A stretch of 64,000 bases of DNA from Acanthosoma haemorrhoidale (GCA_930367205.1 CAKNEZ010000004.1:159001-223000); one strand, 5' to 3'; positions 1-12,513 are shown, numbered from the stretch's first letter. The notes: a model not told the origin generated them from the letters alone. Numbers and translations are program-made.

Positions 1-2927
1 TTCAGTATGCAAAATCGCGCACCACAGTTTCGCTTCTGATTTTTGTCCAGGAAGTCCTACTGACCAGGAAACTGGATATCACCACCCTGGAATGTGCTAG
101 GTTTTGACTATCTAGCTTTTTATAAGTTTTTTTTCTATTTTTTATCATTTGAAATTTGTTTACACCGATTACGGACTAAACAGTATTTTTTAAATGCATG
201 CACATTCGAAATTAAGGACATAAAATGTGTTGAAACAATATTCAGTGATATGCGATGGCAAAGGGCTCTTAGAAAGATAATAAATGACGGGGTTCTACTT
301 GATACTAATTGATCAAATCTAGTATTTTTTTTTCTTTGGACCGCATTTATAACTGACAATTAAATGTTTTAAACAAACATTTTATTTTTCGCTGAAATAT
401 GAGCTGCCTCGTCCCAGCTCAGAAGTAATTTCACATTTCTGTTTTTCAAGAACTCGTAAAAAAATTCAATATCATCCCAGGAAATAAAGACCAATATAAC
501 TCGTGTAGCTAATGTTTCGAGTCAATATCAAAAGGTTATTTTGTTATTTGTTCAAAAAAGTGATTCTCAGTAACGATTGTGGTCTCACAAATAATATTAA
601 GCGTCCTTCGTAAACATTTATGAAATATTTAATGACCTGCTTGCAGTTTACATCCATAGATATTTTGAATGCGAGCACCTCATCAAACAAAATTTAGTTC
701 ATGACTGTTGCAAAAACAAATTAACGTTATCTGCAGGAGCAGTTACTTGGTTTATTGTTTAAGTTATTCACGGTCTGTTCCTGAGGCTAAGGTCTCAGTC
801 GATATGAGCTGCTTCTCCCGTCTCGAAGGGCTCGGCAGCCCTTGACAAGTTAACACGTGGCCACTTAAAACTAATGAATCAAACTGCTTCTCCAAACTGG
901 CAGACATTTTGTCGGTCTGTCTGTCTGTCGGATGGCATAATAAAGCATACATGTCATTGGCAAAGATGATTGGTGGGTGGCTTTATCCCAATAAATGGAG
1001 GGGGGTCTTTTATGGTGCAATAGTTGAAAAAACAGCTTCAAAATGAGAATTCGGTGAGTTAAAAATTCCTAGAACCACTGCCATAATAGTAATTTGTACA
1101 CATCTATTATACTCACCCAATCACACTGTTACTGCTAAACTACTAAACTGCTACCTTTAATTGTTCTTTTAGCTGCCCCAAACTGATTTAAATATATATA
1201 TAATTTTGAAGTGTAATGAGCTGATTTAAACACTAAGTATACTTCAAGGAATTAAACATTGTTAAGATTCAAGCCTTGCTCCATTTAAGGTTTATGATAA
1301 AATCTTTTTCTTCAAGCAGAGGAAGATAGAAAAGGAGATGGATTAGCCAACCACCACAATCATCAAGTAACATACCCTTAAAATACCCATTGGATTAAAA
1401 CCACCAGAAATTTATGGGAAAAATTCCCTTCTCACACACTATCCCAATATCATCCCCTGATTTTCGCTATCAACACCCATTTTACAACCATTAAAATAAA
1501 GCATATTAGATTGAAAATCTGATTTATAATAAACAGGTTGCTTCCATTGGCCACTACTTAAATTTAGTATGATAAATTACTGTAGGCTAGCAACAATTGA
1601 GGCATTTTTAAATTGAATTAAATCTTGTTTTCATTGTACGCTTAGAATAACATAAGCAAATCAAATCTATAAATTTAAGTAATCAAACGGCATCACTTTA
1701 AATAAAATATTTAAAAATTTCAAAGGATGTATGTATTCGTAGAAACGCACATTCTTTTTTATTGCCTTAATTTATATATATTGGGGTACATTTTGATATA
1801 ACGGTTTTTACGTAAGTACCCAGGATACAAGAAACCATTTATTAATATAAATTCCACTATTACAGTCAGAGCTTAACAGAGCAGCACTTATTGTATTAAT
1901 TGTGGTAAGATCTGCCCTCTACAGATTAACATGATTAAACCAAAACTAGTTCTTGTTAGTAGTTGAGATAAGTAGTAATTAAGGTTTTGGCTAGTTAGAT
2001 TTATTTTAAGCTAATTAAGATTTTGTTGTTTTTTTGATTTGTTAAGTATGATAATACTTCAAATAGTTCAAAATGTTTATACTAAGAAAATGACTAAAAT
2101 ATCAAATGTTCTGCGTGATCATTTTCACATTTTCCTGAGGTAGTACATCATAATGATCATTGTTCTTTATTTTTTCATGAATGGTTAATAAAAATGAATC
2201 AATGTTCACTACGTATATGTAAAAAAAAAGGCTAGAAAAAAGTTCCTTGTTCATTTTTTAGTTCTGAAGTGTGACAGTTGGTGGCTCTGATTAAGGCGGG
2301 TTAGGATTAAAGTAAAACAGCTGTAGTGTGATCGTGACGTGTACTAACACTTGTAAACTAGAGGGCACGTATCACACAGAAAAAAAAAAAATCACATCAT
2401 AAAGTAAAATGTCTACTAAGTTCGTTAGATATTCGTTTTATTAATATTCATGAAAATGCTCTGAAGAGACTTGAACGCGTCAAGAAGACAATCATCTAGA
2501 GACAAAAAACGTTTCAGTTTTACTGTCAATAAATGAAACATACACTGTACGTGGGTAACACGCGTATGCTCGAAGATTGTTCGCCACTTTTGAGAATATT
2601 TTGTCACACTGACCAAGACTTTGAGAACAAACAGGTTTGATGCCTGCGACAACTTTACCAGCTCATAAACATAGATACATACTTGTACAAAAGTATGTTA
2701 CTGACCTGACAATAGGACTGTTCTGACAAAAAACAAAGAGAACAGCTTCAGAAGAGACAGTATGGCCGTCTACTTTTGTCTCCAGGGGCAGTCACTACCT
2801 CATCAATCTAGGAGAGAATAAAACCCAGTATTTAATCTATCTAACCCAGTATTTAATCTATCCAAGCTAGGCATACAATTATTTATATGTATTTATTTTA
2901 GTCTCTTATTATATATATATATATATT
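1..2927. other. Unannotated AT-rich DNA
   Basis: No gene recognised. All open frames are under 80 codons, start in AT-rich sequence and contain no motif I know. A short TA microsatellite sits at about 2911-2926. The segment ends where a dispersed repeat begins. Confidence 0.6.
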
Positions 2928-3066
2928 TCTTTTTTCTTTCATAGCCCCTTTAAATTTACAGTTAATTATAGATCCTCAGGCGAATCTATTTACAAATTAT
3001 TTTTGTATTTCCTGTAGCATCACTACATTATATACAGGTTTTGTTATTTTATAGAAATTATATAAT
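2928..3066 (-). repeat. Partial copy of a 227-bp dispersed repeat
   Basis: This matches the repeats at 12514-12728 and 28152-28378: a T-rich start, then catagcccctttaaatttac, then a conserved stretch ending in atagaaattatataat. The last ~70 bp present in the other copies are missing. Read on the minus strand the family ends in poly(A), as expected of a SINE or LINE tail. The gypsy-like sequence starts directly after it. Confidence 0.75.
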
Positions 3067-3120
3067 ATAGTGAAGCAGTTATAAATAACTATAAGTTTGG
3101 TTAGCTGATATAAATAACAG

Positions 3121-3276
3121 TGTGTTACGAAACCTGGCATGTGTTCAGAAGGTTTCAGTTTGTTTGAGTGTATACATTCTGTTTGTAATATCTATGTCTC
3201 ATTGTGTAAATAAATTGTGTCGCGTTATTCAATTACATATAAAAATGTGTCTCATTATTCAGCCCTTGTCACAACA
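3121..3276 (+). repeat. Candidate 5' LTR of gypsy element C
   Basis: The segment begins TGTG, ends ACAACA, and is followed 3 bases later by a primer binding site and then a gag ORF, as a 5' LTR would be. No second LTR lies in the window, so the left boundary is a guess; TATA-like sequence lies just upstream and could belong to it. Confidence 0.35.
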
Positions 3277-3279
3277 AGT

Positions 3280-3292
3280 TGGCGACGAGGAT
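3280..3292 (+). other. Primer binding site, tRNA-Ser(GCU)
   Basis: TGGCGACGAGGAT is complementary to the 3' end plus CCA of arthropod tRNA-Ser(GCU), as I recall that tRNA. It sits between the candidate LTR and gag, where reverse transcription of a gypsy element is primed. The related lineage A has the same motif with a shorter match at 19640-19649. Confidence 0.6.
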
Positions 3293-3412
3293 AAAAGTAC
3301 AAAACATTGGAAAAATTGAGTACCGCTAACAATACTATAACCGCTAAAAGGTATTTTATTTATTTTTTACTAACCGTTATATACCTGATTTAAACAAGCA
3401 AATCAAGTCACA

Positions 3413-5002
3413 ATGAATTCAGAACAATTCGAGAAGTTGATGTTAGTCTTGTCATCTGCTCTAGAAAGTCAAAAAACCACACCAGCATTACCAGTGACAC
3501 CATTTGAAAACTATGACCCCAAAACTGAACAGTTTTCGTCATACATGGAGCGTTTTGACAATTATTGTGATCTCAAAAACGTCACTAATGATACAAAAAA
3601 GGTTCAAATTTTGCGTTCATCAATTGGAAAAGAACATTATAACAACTTAGCCGCTTTTCTGGGACCAGATGATCCTATCAAGGAAATTGACTTCATAACC
3701 TTGAAGTGCCATTTCGAAAAAATGCTGGCTCCATCAGTCTCAACCGTCGTCTCACAACACTACTTCCTCAGCATCACTCAGCAGCCACATCAATCAATTT
3801 CGGATTTCGTCGCATCTCTGAAGGGAAAGTTGAAGGACTGTGATTTTTACACAACCTGTCCCAGTGCAACCAGTAAAAAGAGTTTCTCAATAGCTCAAAT
3901 ATTCCTCCGTGCTCAGTTCATCAGAGGCCTGAAGGACAATTGGATACGCGAACAGATCCTTCAAGACACAACCCTCAAGGATTTCGATGGATTCGTAACG
4001 AAGGCCACAGCACTGGAAGCATCTCGATTTGAGTCGGGTCAATTAAATAAGCTACCTGAGAAGCCGCCGGATCAAGTTACAGACGCAAACAAGATTGATC
4101 GTCGTCAAGAAAGAAATCGTCCCAGCCGCCAGCGTTCTGGGTCTCAAGACAATTGTCATCAGTCCAGCTCTCATCCGCGTCATCGTTCTCAGTCCCGCAG
4201 CACCAGAAGCCGTGTGGATTATCGAGCATTAGGTCTCGATGGCCTTTGTCTCAACTGTGGTCGCTCAAACCATAAATTGCGTGATTGCAGAACAGAGCGT
4301 AAATCCATGAAGTGCCACTCTTGTGGAAAAATCGGGCATGTCACGAAAGTTTGTATCACCACCCTGCTCCGGAAATCGAAGACCAATAAGCTGTCAACTG
4401 AATACCTTCAAGAGGAAGAGGATCATCACCCCAACAACGAATATGGCATCGTTCGGATTGAAACCGTCGAGGATCTGTATGAGGTTGGACCAGACACCGA
4501 TAAATACATTGTCACAGTCACTCTCAACAACAAACCGCAATCGTTTGAAGTGGATTCAGGTGCACGTTTCTCCTTGATCTCAGAAACTGCTTTCAAGAAA
4601 CTTGAACTCAAAGTACCGCTTCAACCGACTCCAGTCACTTTCCGCTCTTACTCAGATCACCTCATCAAGCCTAAGGGTAAAGTTACCGTCTCAGTCGCAT
4701 ACAAAGGGAATTCGATGGAAGCCGATTTATTCATAGTCCCAGCAGGACATGACGCTTTACTTGGACGCATGTGGATTCGTAGTCTCGGGATCAGCCTCAA
4801 TGAGATTGATAGCCACAAAAACTCAGCTCTCCGTCCAGTTGATGTCAACGCAGTCACTCCGATCGAAGACATCTTCAGGAAATACGAAGACAGAAAGACG
4901 AGTTCTTGTGAGCAACGCGAAATCGACTGCCTCGGATTCTCCAGCACAATCCAAACGGACAGCGGCGATGTTGCGTTTCGTCGACGTACGGGCGTTGGTT
5001 GA
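3413..5002 (+). pseudogene. Ty3/gypsy Gag-protease fragment (element C)
   Basis: The first ~485 codons are an LTR-retrotransposon Gag fused to an aspartic protease. Gag includes the block MERFDNYC near residue 45. A basic, Ser/Arg-rich linker precedes two CCHC zinc knuckles, CLNCGRSNHKLRDC and CHSCGKIGHVTKVC, typical of RNA-binding nucleocapsid. The protease active site is VDSGARFSLIS, with a C-terminal LLGRMW motif. ATG 3413 follows the primer binding site by 120 bp. No RT, RNase H or integrase follows. From about 4872 the frame runs antisense through an unrelated transposase fragment, so the last ~43 codons are not retroviral. It resembles the Gag at 18816-19461 and the nucleocapsid-protease at 56899-58068, so it is the same lineage but a distinct member. 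Confidence 0.85.
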
Positions 5003-5106
5003 TTGTTTACTGAACCAGTGGGCTCAAATTTATCCACCACACTGCGAATAGTCCTCTCGGTAGGACGGTTATGGCGACCACAAATCGTTGCCCGAACAGA
5101 ACACAC
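4872..5106 (-). pseudogene. Transposase N-terminal HTH fragment (DUF4817-like)
   Basis: The minus-strand frame reads GRHNRPTERTIRSVVDKFE, then a TGSVNNQPTPVRRRNA-type segment and a RQSISRCSQEL-type segment. This is the helix-turn-helix region of a widespread arthropod mariner-related transposase family. The catalytic domain is absent. It abuts and overlaps antisense the end of the gypsy Gag-protease ORF, so one broke the other. There is no typical start or full HTH, so this is a remnant. Confidence 0.7.
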
Positions 5107-5354
5107 ATATTGTTAAAACAATTTTATCATTGGCATGAGTTGTTGAACGCTATATCTATCCATGGTGATTTTGCTAAACAGACTAAATAAATATGGCCGC
5201 TATCAACTGTCAAAGTTCGGAAGTCCCTATTGGAAGACTCTTTACATCGTTCGGATGTAGTACATCCTTATAGTTTTTTTTTATGTTATAAAATGTACGG
5301 GGTGAATCCAATGAGACTTTAACGAGAAAAAAAAGTAGCTATTGTGCTTACGTC

Positions 5355-7440
5355 ATGTCCCTCGACCAGTTTTGTCGGGAGGACCTGGCGACCTGTTATA
5401 TCGGGTGGAGAGGGGGGAAACTAGTGGTATCCTCCCTCTACCTCCCCAATGACCTGGACCCGTCGGAGCTGCTCGGGACGCTAGAGGAATGTGCCAGGCA
5501 AAGAGGACGCAGGGAGTTCCTCATTGGTGGAGACTTCAACGCCTGGCACACAGCGTGGGGTTCCACACATACTACAAGGAGGGGGGTCGTGGTGGTGAAC
5601 TTTGCAGCTGCTAACCAGATGATAATTATGAACAAAGAGCGAGGACCCCCGACGTTTACGGGGGCGCAAGGTAGCAGCTAGATAGACGTCACCATGTCCT
5701 CGACCCCACTCGCAGGACGTATTGAAAATTGGAGAGTATCCACCAAGACCAGCAGTGACCACAACTCCATCTCCTTCGATGTGGTCACCGGGGCGCCAGC
5801 ACAGGAAACAGGCGCCCAAGGATATGTCACGCGGGGAGTCAGGTGGTCCGCCTATCAGATCCAGCTGGAGGGAAGACTAGTGGACGACGACTGGGCTATC
5901 CTAGGGGATGATCCCCTGCATTTGGATAGCCCTGACAGTAAGATAGCGTCCCTCACTGCGGCCATGAGGGATGTTGCGGAAGCGACTCTCCAGCGAAGGA
6001 AGCCCAGGAAAAGGTGTAACCCATGGTGGACGCCCGCCCTTACATCGGCCAAGAGAGAGCTCTACAGGGCGAGGCGAGCGTTCCAGAAGTGTAGGAACCA
6101 GCAGGTCCGGGAGGCCCTACAGGCCCGACACAGGTCCCTCCGGAAGGAATACGTGAAGAAAATAGAGGTTACCCGGAGGGAAGCCTGGGACGAGTTCGTC
6201 CAACGTGAGTCAGAGAAGAACCCCTGGGGTATTCCGTACCGAGTGGCGATGGCCAGAGGTGGCCAGTCCAAGACACTCGCCGCGCTGAAGAGCGGCGATT
6301 GGCAGGCCACCTCCCCGGAAGAAGCAGCGGCCTTTTACATGGAGGAGACATACCCCAGGGATCTAGAAGAAGATGACTCGCCTGAAGACTCTCGGGTAGG
6401 ATCCCTGACAGAGGGCCCCCCAGGCACGGATCTGCACCCACCATGGGACATCTGGGACCTGCGCATCGCCGTGCAGAAACAGAAGACCGGAAAAGCTCCA
6501 GGACTGGACGAGATCGACGCGGCCATGATCAAGCCATCGTGTCCACTCATAGAGAGGAGGCTGCACGAGATAATGAATGAGTGCCTTGACCACGGGAGAT
6601 TCCCGAGCCAATGGAAGAGAGCGGATCTCAGACTCATTCCGAAGGGAGCCGACCGGAACCTGACAGCTACCAAGAGCTACAGGCCCATCGGCCTCCTCCC
6701 AGTCCTAAGTAAAGTCCTGGAGAGACTCATGCACACGGCGTTGCGGCAGACCTTCGAGAAGGCGGACCACCCAAGACAGTACGGCTCCTGCAAGGGCAGG
6801 AGCACATCTGATGCCTTGGATAAGATAAGGGAAGACATGGCGACTCGCTCTAAGTACGCGCTGCTGGTCACATTTGACATCTCCTCTGCTTTTGACAGGG
6901 TGTGGTGGCCCTACGTTATGAGGGAATTGCAGGAACTGGAAGCCCCGAGCAATTTGTATGAGCTCGTGGGCAGCTACCTTAGCGGACGTAGGGCGGTCAT
7001 CAGAGGAGTGTCCTACGACGTCGAAGCACCGGTAGAGCGAGGGTGTCCCCAAGGCTTAGTTCTGGGCCCTGCCCTTTGGAAGTTAGTTTTTAACAAGGTC
7101 CTCGTGACCCTAGAAGAGCGTGGGTTCCCCGCGGTCGCATATGTGGACAACCTTGCGGCGACCATCGTGGGGAATTCGCGAGCCGAGGTAGTAAGAAGAG
7201 CGTGCACCTGTGCCAATTTGGTCAAGGAGTGGTGCGCCAGAATGAAGATGACCATGGCTGCGGAGAAAACAACAGCGACGTTGATACGGGGGCAAGATGG
7301 ACCGTGCCCACCCTATGTGGTTTGAAATAGAAGGAAGAAGAGTTAGGGTGGGCACGGAAGTAACGTACCTGGGGGTGAGACTGGGGAAAAGATTAAGCAT
7401 CTCTCCCCACATCAAATACCTATTAAGATAACTAGCTATA
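5355..7440 (+). pseudogene. R1-clade LINE ORF2: endonuclease-RT, inactivated
   Basis: This is the C-terminal part of an APE-type endonuclease (GGDFNAWHTAWGST, SDHNSI) followed by a reverse transcriptase (SYRPIGLLPVLSKVLERLM, TFDISSAFDRVWWP, RGCPQGLVLGPALWKL). The RGCPQG...LGPxLW and VWWP motifs fit the R1/TRAS group. Decay is clear. A TAG at 5679-5681 lies just before the IDVTMSS motif. The catalytic YADD box reads AYVDNLA near 7137-7155, which loses a metal-binding Asp. A frameshift near 7310 moves the thumb-region motif YLGVRLGKRL into another frame. The 5' end of the endonuclease is missing by truncation, so ATG 5355 is not a true start. Confidence 0.9.
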
Positions 7441-7484
7441 GGAAAAAAAAAAAAAAAAAAAAAAAAAAAAACATATAGCTAGTT
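7430..7484. repeat. A29 tract flanked by an 11-bp inverted repeat
   Basis: Perfect inverted 11-mers, aactagctata (7430-7440) and tatagctagtt (7474-7484), flank 29 consecutive A residues inside the R1 insertion. A hairpin with an A-rich loop is possible. Confidence 0.8.
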
Positions 7485-7808
7485 TAGGATTTGTAAAGAT
7501 AGTATTAGAGGTGGTTCTTTTGTTTCTTTTCTCTTTACTTAGTTTTGTGGTTTCTTTTTGTATATTGTTATGTTTTTTTTTTGTTCTTTTTTTTTTTCCT
7601 TTTTGTTTTTGAGAATAAATGGAACAAAACAGAATAACCGAAGGTGCGCTGACCGGTGCAACAATCCCATTGCACCGGAATACGCGCACCACAGGCTACG
7701 TAACCCCACGATCCCGCTTCACGGGCTTGTGGGGCAAGCCCGTTTGAGGCTCAGCCTCAGGAAAAGCGGGGAAAAAAAAAAAAAAAAAAAAAAACTATTG
7801 TGCTTACG

Positions 7809-9748
7809 CACGTCTTTTCTTAAGTCTAACGGACATTGCACATTGCTTACCAACTACGGGTATCCGGAACTGATGCTTGGCTTTCCCATAAGGACTTTTA
7901 ATGAGCAGACACCATTTCCCTTACTTACCTGGGTACTCTTACCCCCGTGAAGGGTATAACTATATACATTCGAGGTAAAGGTTGAGTGGACATAACCACG
8001 CATTTCAATGACGTTTGATGTGGATAAGGAGGATTTTTGGATAGGGTAGGATAAAAGTTCAAAGTCCCAGGCTCCTGGACTCCTGCTAAACGAAGGAGGA
8101 GGTAGTTTTGGATTTGGGAGTTTATTATGGAAGTGTTCCAGGATTTCAACTGGGCCCAGAAATACGAGAACGGTGGACTTTTTGGTTGTCAGAAACCGCA
8201 GCACACCCTCCAGAGTTAGTGGTTCTTCCCCCCTCCCTGTTGGTGCTTAGCCTTGAATACATGCAAAATGGAATTTTGAATAAGAAATAGATTTGCTATT
8301 CAACATCGCTGCGAAAGTAAGTGACAAAAATATTGTGCTCATCGGTTGTGGCTTTTAGAAATCCCTGGGTGCTAAAAGGGACGAAGTGATTGGCAAAGAA
8401 TAACAGACAAGCTTGACCAGCCCAATCAGGATGGTTTGCTGGGTAAGTCTGACCCGGGAGTCTGTCAGTAGTTCCGTTTTAGTATTAAATGCATAATAAT
8501 GTAGTAATTTTGCCAAGTCAAATAGTTGGTTTTATGTTGCTAAAATATTTACGAGATAATATTAGATGTAAGGGAGTAAATGAGATTAATATATTCAGAG
8601 AGGCTGAAGACTCTGTAATTACCATAACCTCTCCAGCTGGAGGTAATGCTGTAACGGCCTATTATAATAAAACGTAATTATAAACAAAGTGGATCGATTT
8701 ACAACGCACATTATATTACAATATATTAATTTATGTGGAGGTAGAGTGCAACAACTATCCCAGTGGCCTAGAGACAGATTACACACTAACCTGAATAACT
8801 AGATTCACCTCTCGCCTTGTCGGTGAGTATTACGATTATTTATTATGGGGCATTGCTAATAATTATAATACATATGATGTAATATAGTATTTTAATTTTA
8901 ATGTTTATCGGTGAACGAGAAGAAACATACGCCCGAGATCCGAACCCGGGTTATTTTCTGTATGTGAAATTGTTACCTCTGGAATAAATTATAAGTAAAT
9001 ATGTATTGCTACTAATGGTAAAACATGAAATATGAAATGAATACATGGTAGACAACTTCAGAATTGAAGAGCCTAATTTAAAACAAAGAAATCATCAAAA
9101 CCTGCAGGTAAACCTTTATCCAGTTTCAGGTATACTCTGTCTTATCAATTGTGGTTTAAATATAACCACTATTGGCAAATAAATCCTACCCACATGCACC
9201 CAACTGACTGAAGTGATTTTTCAAAGACCAGAGAGGTAGTAGAAATAATATTAAATTGAAGTCTATATTAATTATTATTTAAGAAAACCATAGGGGCTTA
9301 TATGGTCTGATAAACTGGACAGTGACCCAATTCAAATCTAAACCATAATTATACATACTTAATCCTTCGGTTTATAGAACTGTCACAAGGTAGGGGTTTG
9401 ATTTCATAATCAATTGTAGAATTGTATATTGTATATTGTAGATAGAAGAACGTTTTGTGATAAGTAATGAGGAGGAGCCCCCAGAATAAATATTTAAATT
9501 AATTTATTTGAATTTGAATTTTTAATACCCATATTACATTATAATACATTAATCAAACATTTTTCTTACTGATTTCCACCAGTTTGATGTTTTAGCACCT
9601 GAAATAGTCGTATGAACCAGCGCATAAAAAACGCACCAAAAACAAAAACCATACTTTCATTCGGGTTGTTATTAAGAACCTCTTCCCTCTTTCGTTATTG
9701 GTTTCAGAATCATCACAACTCCTCTTAGATTACTTCTCATCCACCATA
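7809..9748. other. No recognisable gene
   Basis: Open frames are short and unrecognised. The longest at the right (8489-8677, 62 codons, plus) has no known motif. A tRNA B-box-like sequence on the minus strand near 8935 has no matching A box in the correct orientation. Confidence 0.55.
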
Positions 9749-9935
9749 GGTGGACTCTCACTACCTTCCCGAATCCACCCGCCGCTTTTAGGCATCCCAC
9801 ACCCCATATCCTTCTCATACTTCCTTCAAATGGGAATCCCCTTAGTAAAAGGCACCCATCATCCCAAATAATTTCCTTTATTTTTCCTACATCCTATATT
9901 TCCAGTTGAGAGCTAAGGAAAAAAAAAAAAAAAAA
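9749..9935 (+). repeat. ~180-bp A-tailed dispersed repeat, copy 1
   Basis: This matches 35929-36110: ggactctcactacctt at the start, a CCTTCAAATGGG block in the middle and gagagctaagg plus a long A run at the end. The tail suggests retroposition (SINE or LINE 3' end). No coding potential. Confidence 0.75.
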
Positions 9936-10654
9936 TCTCACTTAATAATTAATTATTATAGCTTTACAATTTATTGACACAAGAACAGAAAAAAAGAAAC
10001 TTTAACGAAATATATTGAACAAATTCGAATTTGCCGCTAAGGTATGGTAGGTATGGTGACTAATAAATATTCCATAGCTTTCTTTGGGACAGAAACTGCA
10101 TTTTTTGTCTAGAATACTTATGTTGATGGTGGATTGTGCAAATAGTTTGTTAGCTCTCGATTGACACAATTTTCGCAGTCCATTCATAACACAGTCCAAA
10201 CATTTCCGTTACTGTACTTAAAAATGTATTTTGCCAATATACCTAATTAACAGTTGTCATGGTTAAGCCAGTCCGGAGTTAGTTCCTTTCCATCGTGTGG
10301 TTATGATGGAGTAGAACACTAACTGCAATAAGCTAGGTTTAAGGAAATCGTGTTTGACATTTATATTTTGACAAATACATCGTGAATAATTAACCAGGCT
10401 ATTATGACAACCTTATTTATGGTTGTTTACTCCTACTTGAGGTCTAAACAATTAACCTCTTTCATTGAAGCTATCGCACACATATCGATACGGCGTGAGG
10501 TCGATAGAGAGAGACAAACTTCGATCCGACAAGCACACGCTATGCTGACTGGGTCAATGTGGCACATGCCGTATCCGAGGATCAATGAAGAAAACCACCC
10601 CATCATTCTGCGTGATAAAACCGCGACAGTAACGAGTCGGATACCGACAGACCT
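9936..10654. other. No recognisable gene
   Basis: A 116-codon plus-strand ORF starts at 10404 but its last third lies in a dispersed repeat, and its sequence shows no domain I recognise. I treat it as chance. Confidence 0.5.
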
Positions 10655-10975
10655 GGTAAGTTTTATAATGCCAAGAACAAGTAGAAGGGGCCTGAGCAGA
10701 ACTGACCTGCCTCGTGACTTCATGGTTGTCACTGATGGTTCCTGTTATTTTTAAGTAAGCAACCGCACCCCTTCAAGACCTCCCTACTTCCCAGAATCTT
10801 ATCGTTTTATTATACATATATGTCTCACCTTTAGCCCCATACCTCACTCGTTCCTAGACATTCCACCCAGTATGTAGTAAGGTAACTCTTAATATTTATA
10901 TATACCAGTGTTTTGCTTGTACTTCATAATAATGCTTTTCTTTCTTTTCTATTAAAAGACTCTACTCTACAAAGA
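10655..10975 (+). repeat. ~320-bp dispersed repeat D, copy a
   Basis: Starts agttttataatg, includes aagtagaaggggcctgagca and attccacccagtatgtagta, and ends near a run of ttctttcttttctattaaaag. Three more copies lie at 13077-13398, 13405-13610 and, inverted, 14175-14500. The class is not clear; the T-rich end with ATTAAA could be an LTR 3' side. Confidence 0.75.
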
Positions 10976-11215
10976 TTACTTAATGGTAGTCATTCGTGAA
11001 TGCAAATGCTGGAGAAACGTGTTTCGCTTTTGAGAAGCTCCATCTCCAAGCTGCGAAATAAGCTCGAGGGTTGGTTCTAAGTCGTATCTTCTTGTCGTAA
11101 AGCCTTTTTTTTCTGCCTCAAGTACATTATTTTATCAGAACATAGCGGCTTTTAGGTATCACATTGTTATACACGACGGAACAGATGTTCTTTTGTACGA
11201 AGCTGATTCCCACCT

Positions 11216-11626
11216 CTTAATAGAAAATAAATTACTAATCTACAAAGTTATACTTAAAGTACTAGGACGTACGGAATAGATCTATGGGGGCAGCAAAAAA
11301 GTCGAACATCAAACATCCTGAGAACAATAGTAAGTGCCCCTTATTACGTCAGAATAATCCTAATATATCCTTCATTATGATCTTAATATACCTTACATTC
11401 TTGAACTCATCCCTTCCAAGTTCACAAAATTCCATATTAGCTTATACAACCACCCTAATCCCCTGGCACAGTCATTGCACTGCACCACTCATCCCTATAA
11501 TCCTCCTTGGAGACTGAAACGGCATCGTATAAATACGGGACAGCGGAAGTCCTGGCAATGGTCAGCTTCTCCAATCATGTCCTGAGCGTATTGCGGGTCT
11601 TGGTCAGCCTCCGCTGGCTCGTATCG
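11216..11626 (+). mobile_element. Jockey LINE 3' fragment, plus
   Basis: Shares sequence with 49871-50585 and 48440-49215. It starts in the RT thumb/connection region (aatagaaaataaattactaat, encoding the NKLLIYK type motif seen in jockey RTs) and runs into the 3' UTR, with an internal gap. It is broken, with no coding value. Confidence 0.75.
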
Positions 11627-12513
11627 GCAGATTATTTAACTGGTAGAAAAAATTCGTAAGCTGCGGATAACCCACCTTTCTAACCATTTAGTTATTAGAG
11701 CACGTAAGCCTGGTTGTAATTATTTTAAAAGAGGGGAAATGATTTATTTAAACTACCCGTTTAGATTTGATAAATGTCACTGAATGAAAATTGAGAGGCT
11801 AAGTAGTGGAGATTGAAGCATTAGTGTTGCTAATCCACTTTTTCTTTTTATGCGTTCAAACTCTACTCATGCCATGCATTGCGAATGGTTTTAGAATCGT
11901 TTAAGAATCCATTAAAATAAATGTTTTAAAGGAGATTAATTGCCCACAACATAAATGCCTCCCTTATTCATGTTAATACGTTGACGGGTTTGAAAAGTAC
12001 TTGTCGTCCTCAGGGAGTATTTAAACTGCCCTGTCTCAGAGGACTCCAGAACTGGGAGTAAAAATCTCATTTCTAAAATAGATCGTGGTCGATGTGTTTA
12101 TCCGAGCGGTGGAACTATTTTCAGATCCACTTCTGACTAAACACTTCAGGGTTGTCTTATAATACCGAGGAATCGGCATTCCGTCACCAATATCAACCAT
12201 TTCTAGGCTTATATATCATTTTATTCATTTATTTATTTATTCTTACAGTAGTGTGGACTCGTAGTTAGGGCAGGAAGGGCGGAACGAGCATCTTCGTGAT
12301 ATTTATGGAGACTACAGAGAAAGAGCATTTCAGCCTAAGGACTTGGTTCACGACGTGGTAACAGAACCCTCCTTAGCTTAGTGCAAGTTACTAGCTTGTC
12401 ACACAACACCTTGACAGAGTTTCAAAAAAGTAAAACAGTTGAGTACGAAAAAATTAAAAATATTAAATCCTTTTTTGACTTCAATCAATTATCCTCAACC
12501 TCCTTAGCGTTTG
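11627..12513. other. No recognisable gene
   Basis: AT-rich sequence without long open frames or repeats that I could match elsewhere in the window. Confidence 0.55.

Larger units (their letters stand above)
5339..7808 (+). mobile_element. 5'-truncated R1-clade LINE with 14-bp TSD
   Basis: The insertion is bounded by perfect 14-bp direct repeats (ctattgtgcttacg) at 5339-5352 and 7795-7808. The element starts inside the endonuclease domain at 5353 and ends in a poly(A) run just before the second repeat. That is the signature of target-primed reverse transcription with 5' truncation. The 3' UTR-like part (about 7620-7773) is GC-rich with short hairpins. Between the ORF and the 3' end lies an internal A29 tract, which suggests an internal deletion or template jump. 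Confidence 0.9.

Noticed and set aside
5296..5312. tacggggtgaatcc resembling a mariner-family TIR
   Set aside because: Its orientation is wrong for the adjacent transposase fragment and no partner TIR is visible.
7917..7935. ACTTACCTGG resembling the U1 5' end
   Set aside because: Downstream sequence lacks U1 stem-loops and the Sm site; a chance match.
8930..8950. tRNA T-arm-like cgaacccggg
   Set aside because: The B-box-like sequence is on the minus strand, while the nearest A-box-like sequence (8758) is on the plus strand.
10404..10754. 116-codon plus-strand ORF
   Set aside because: No recognisable domain, and the last third lies inside dispersed repeat D.
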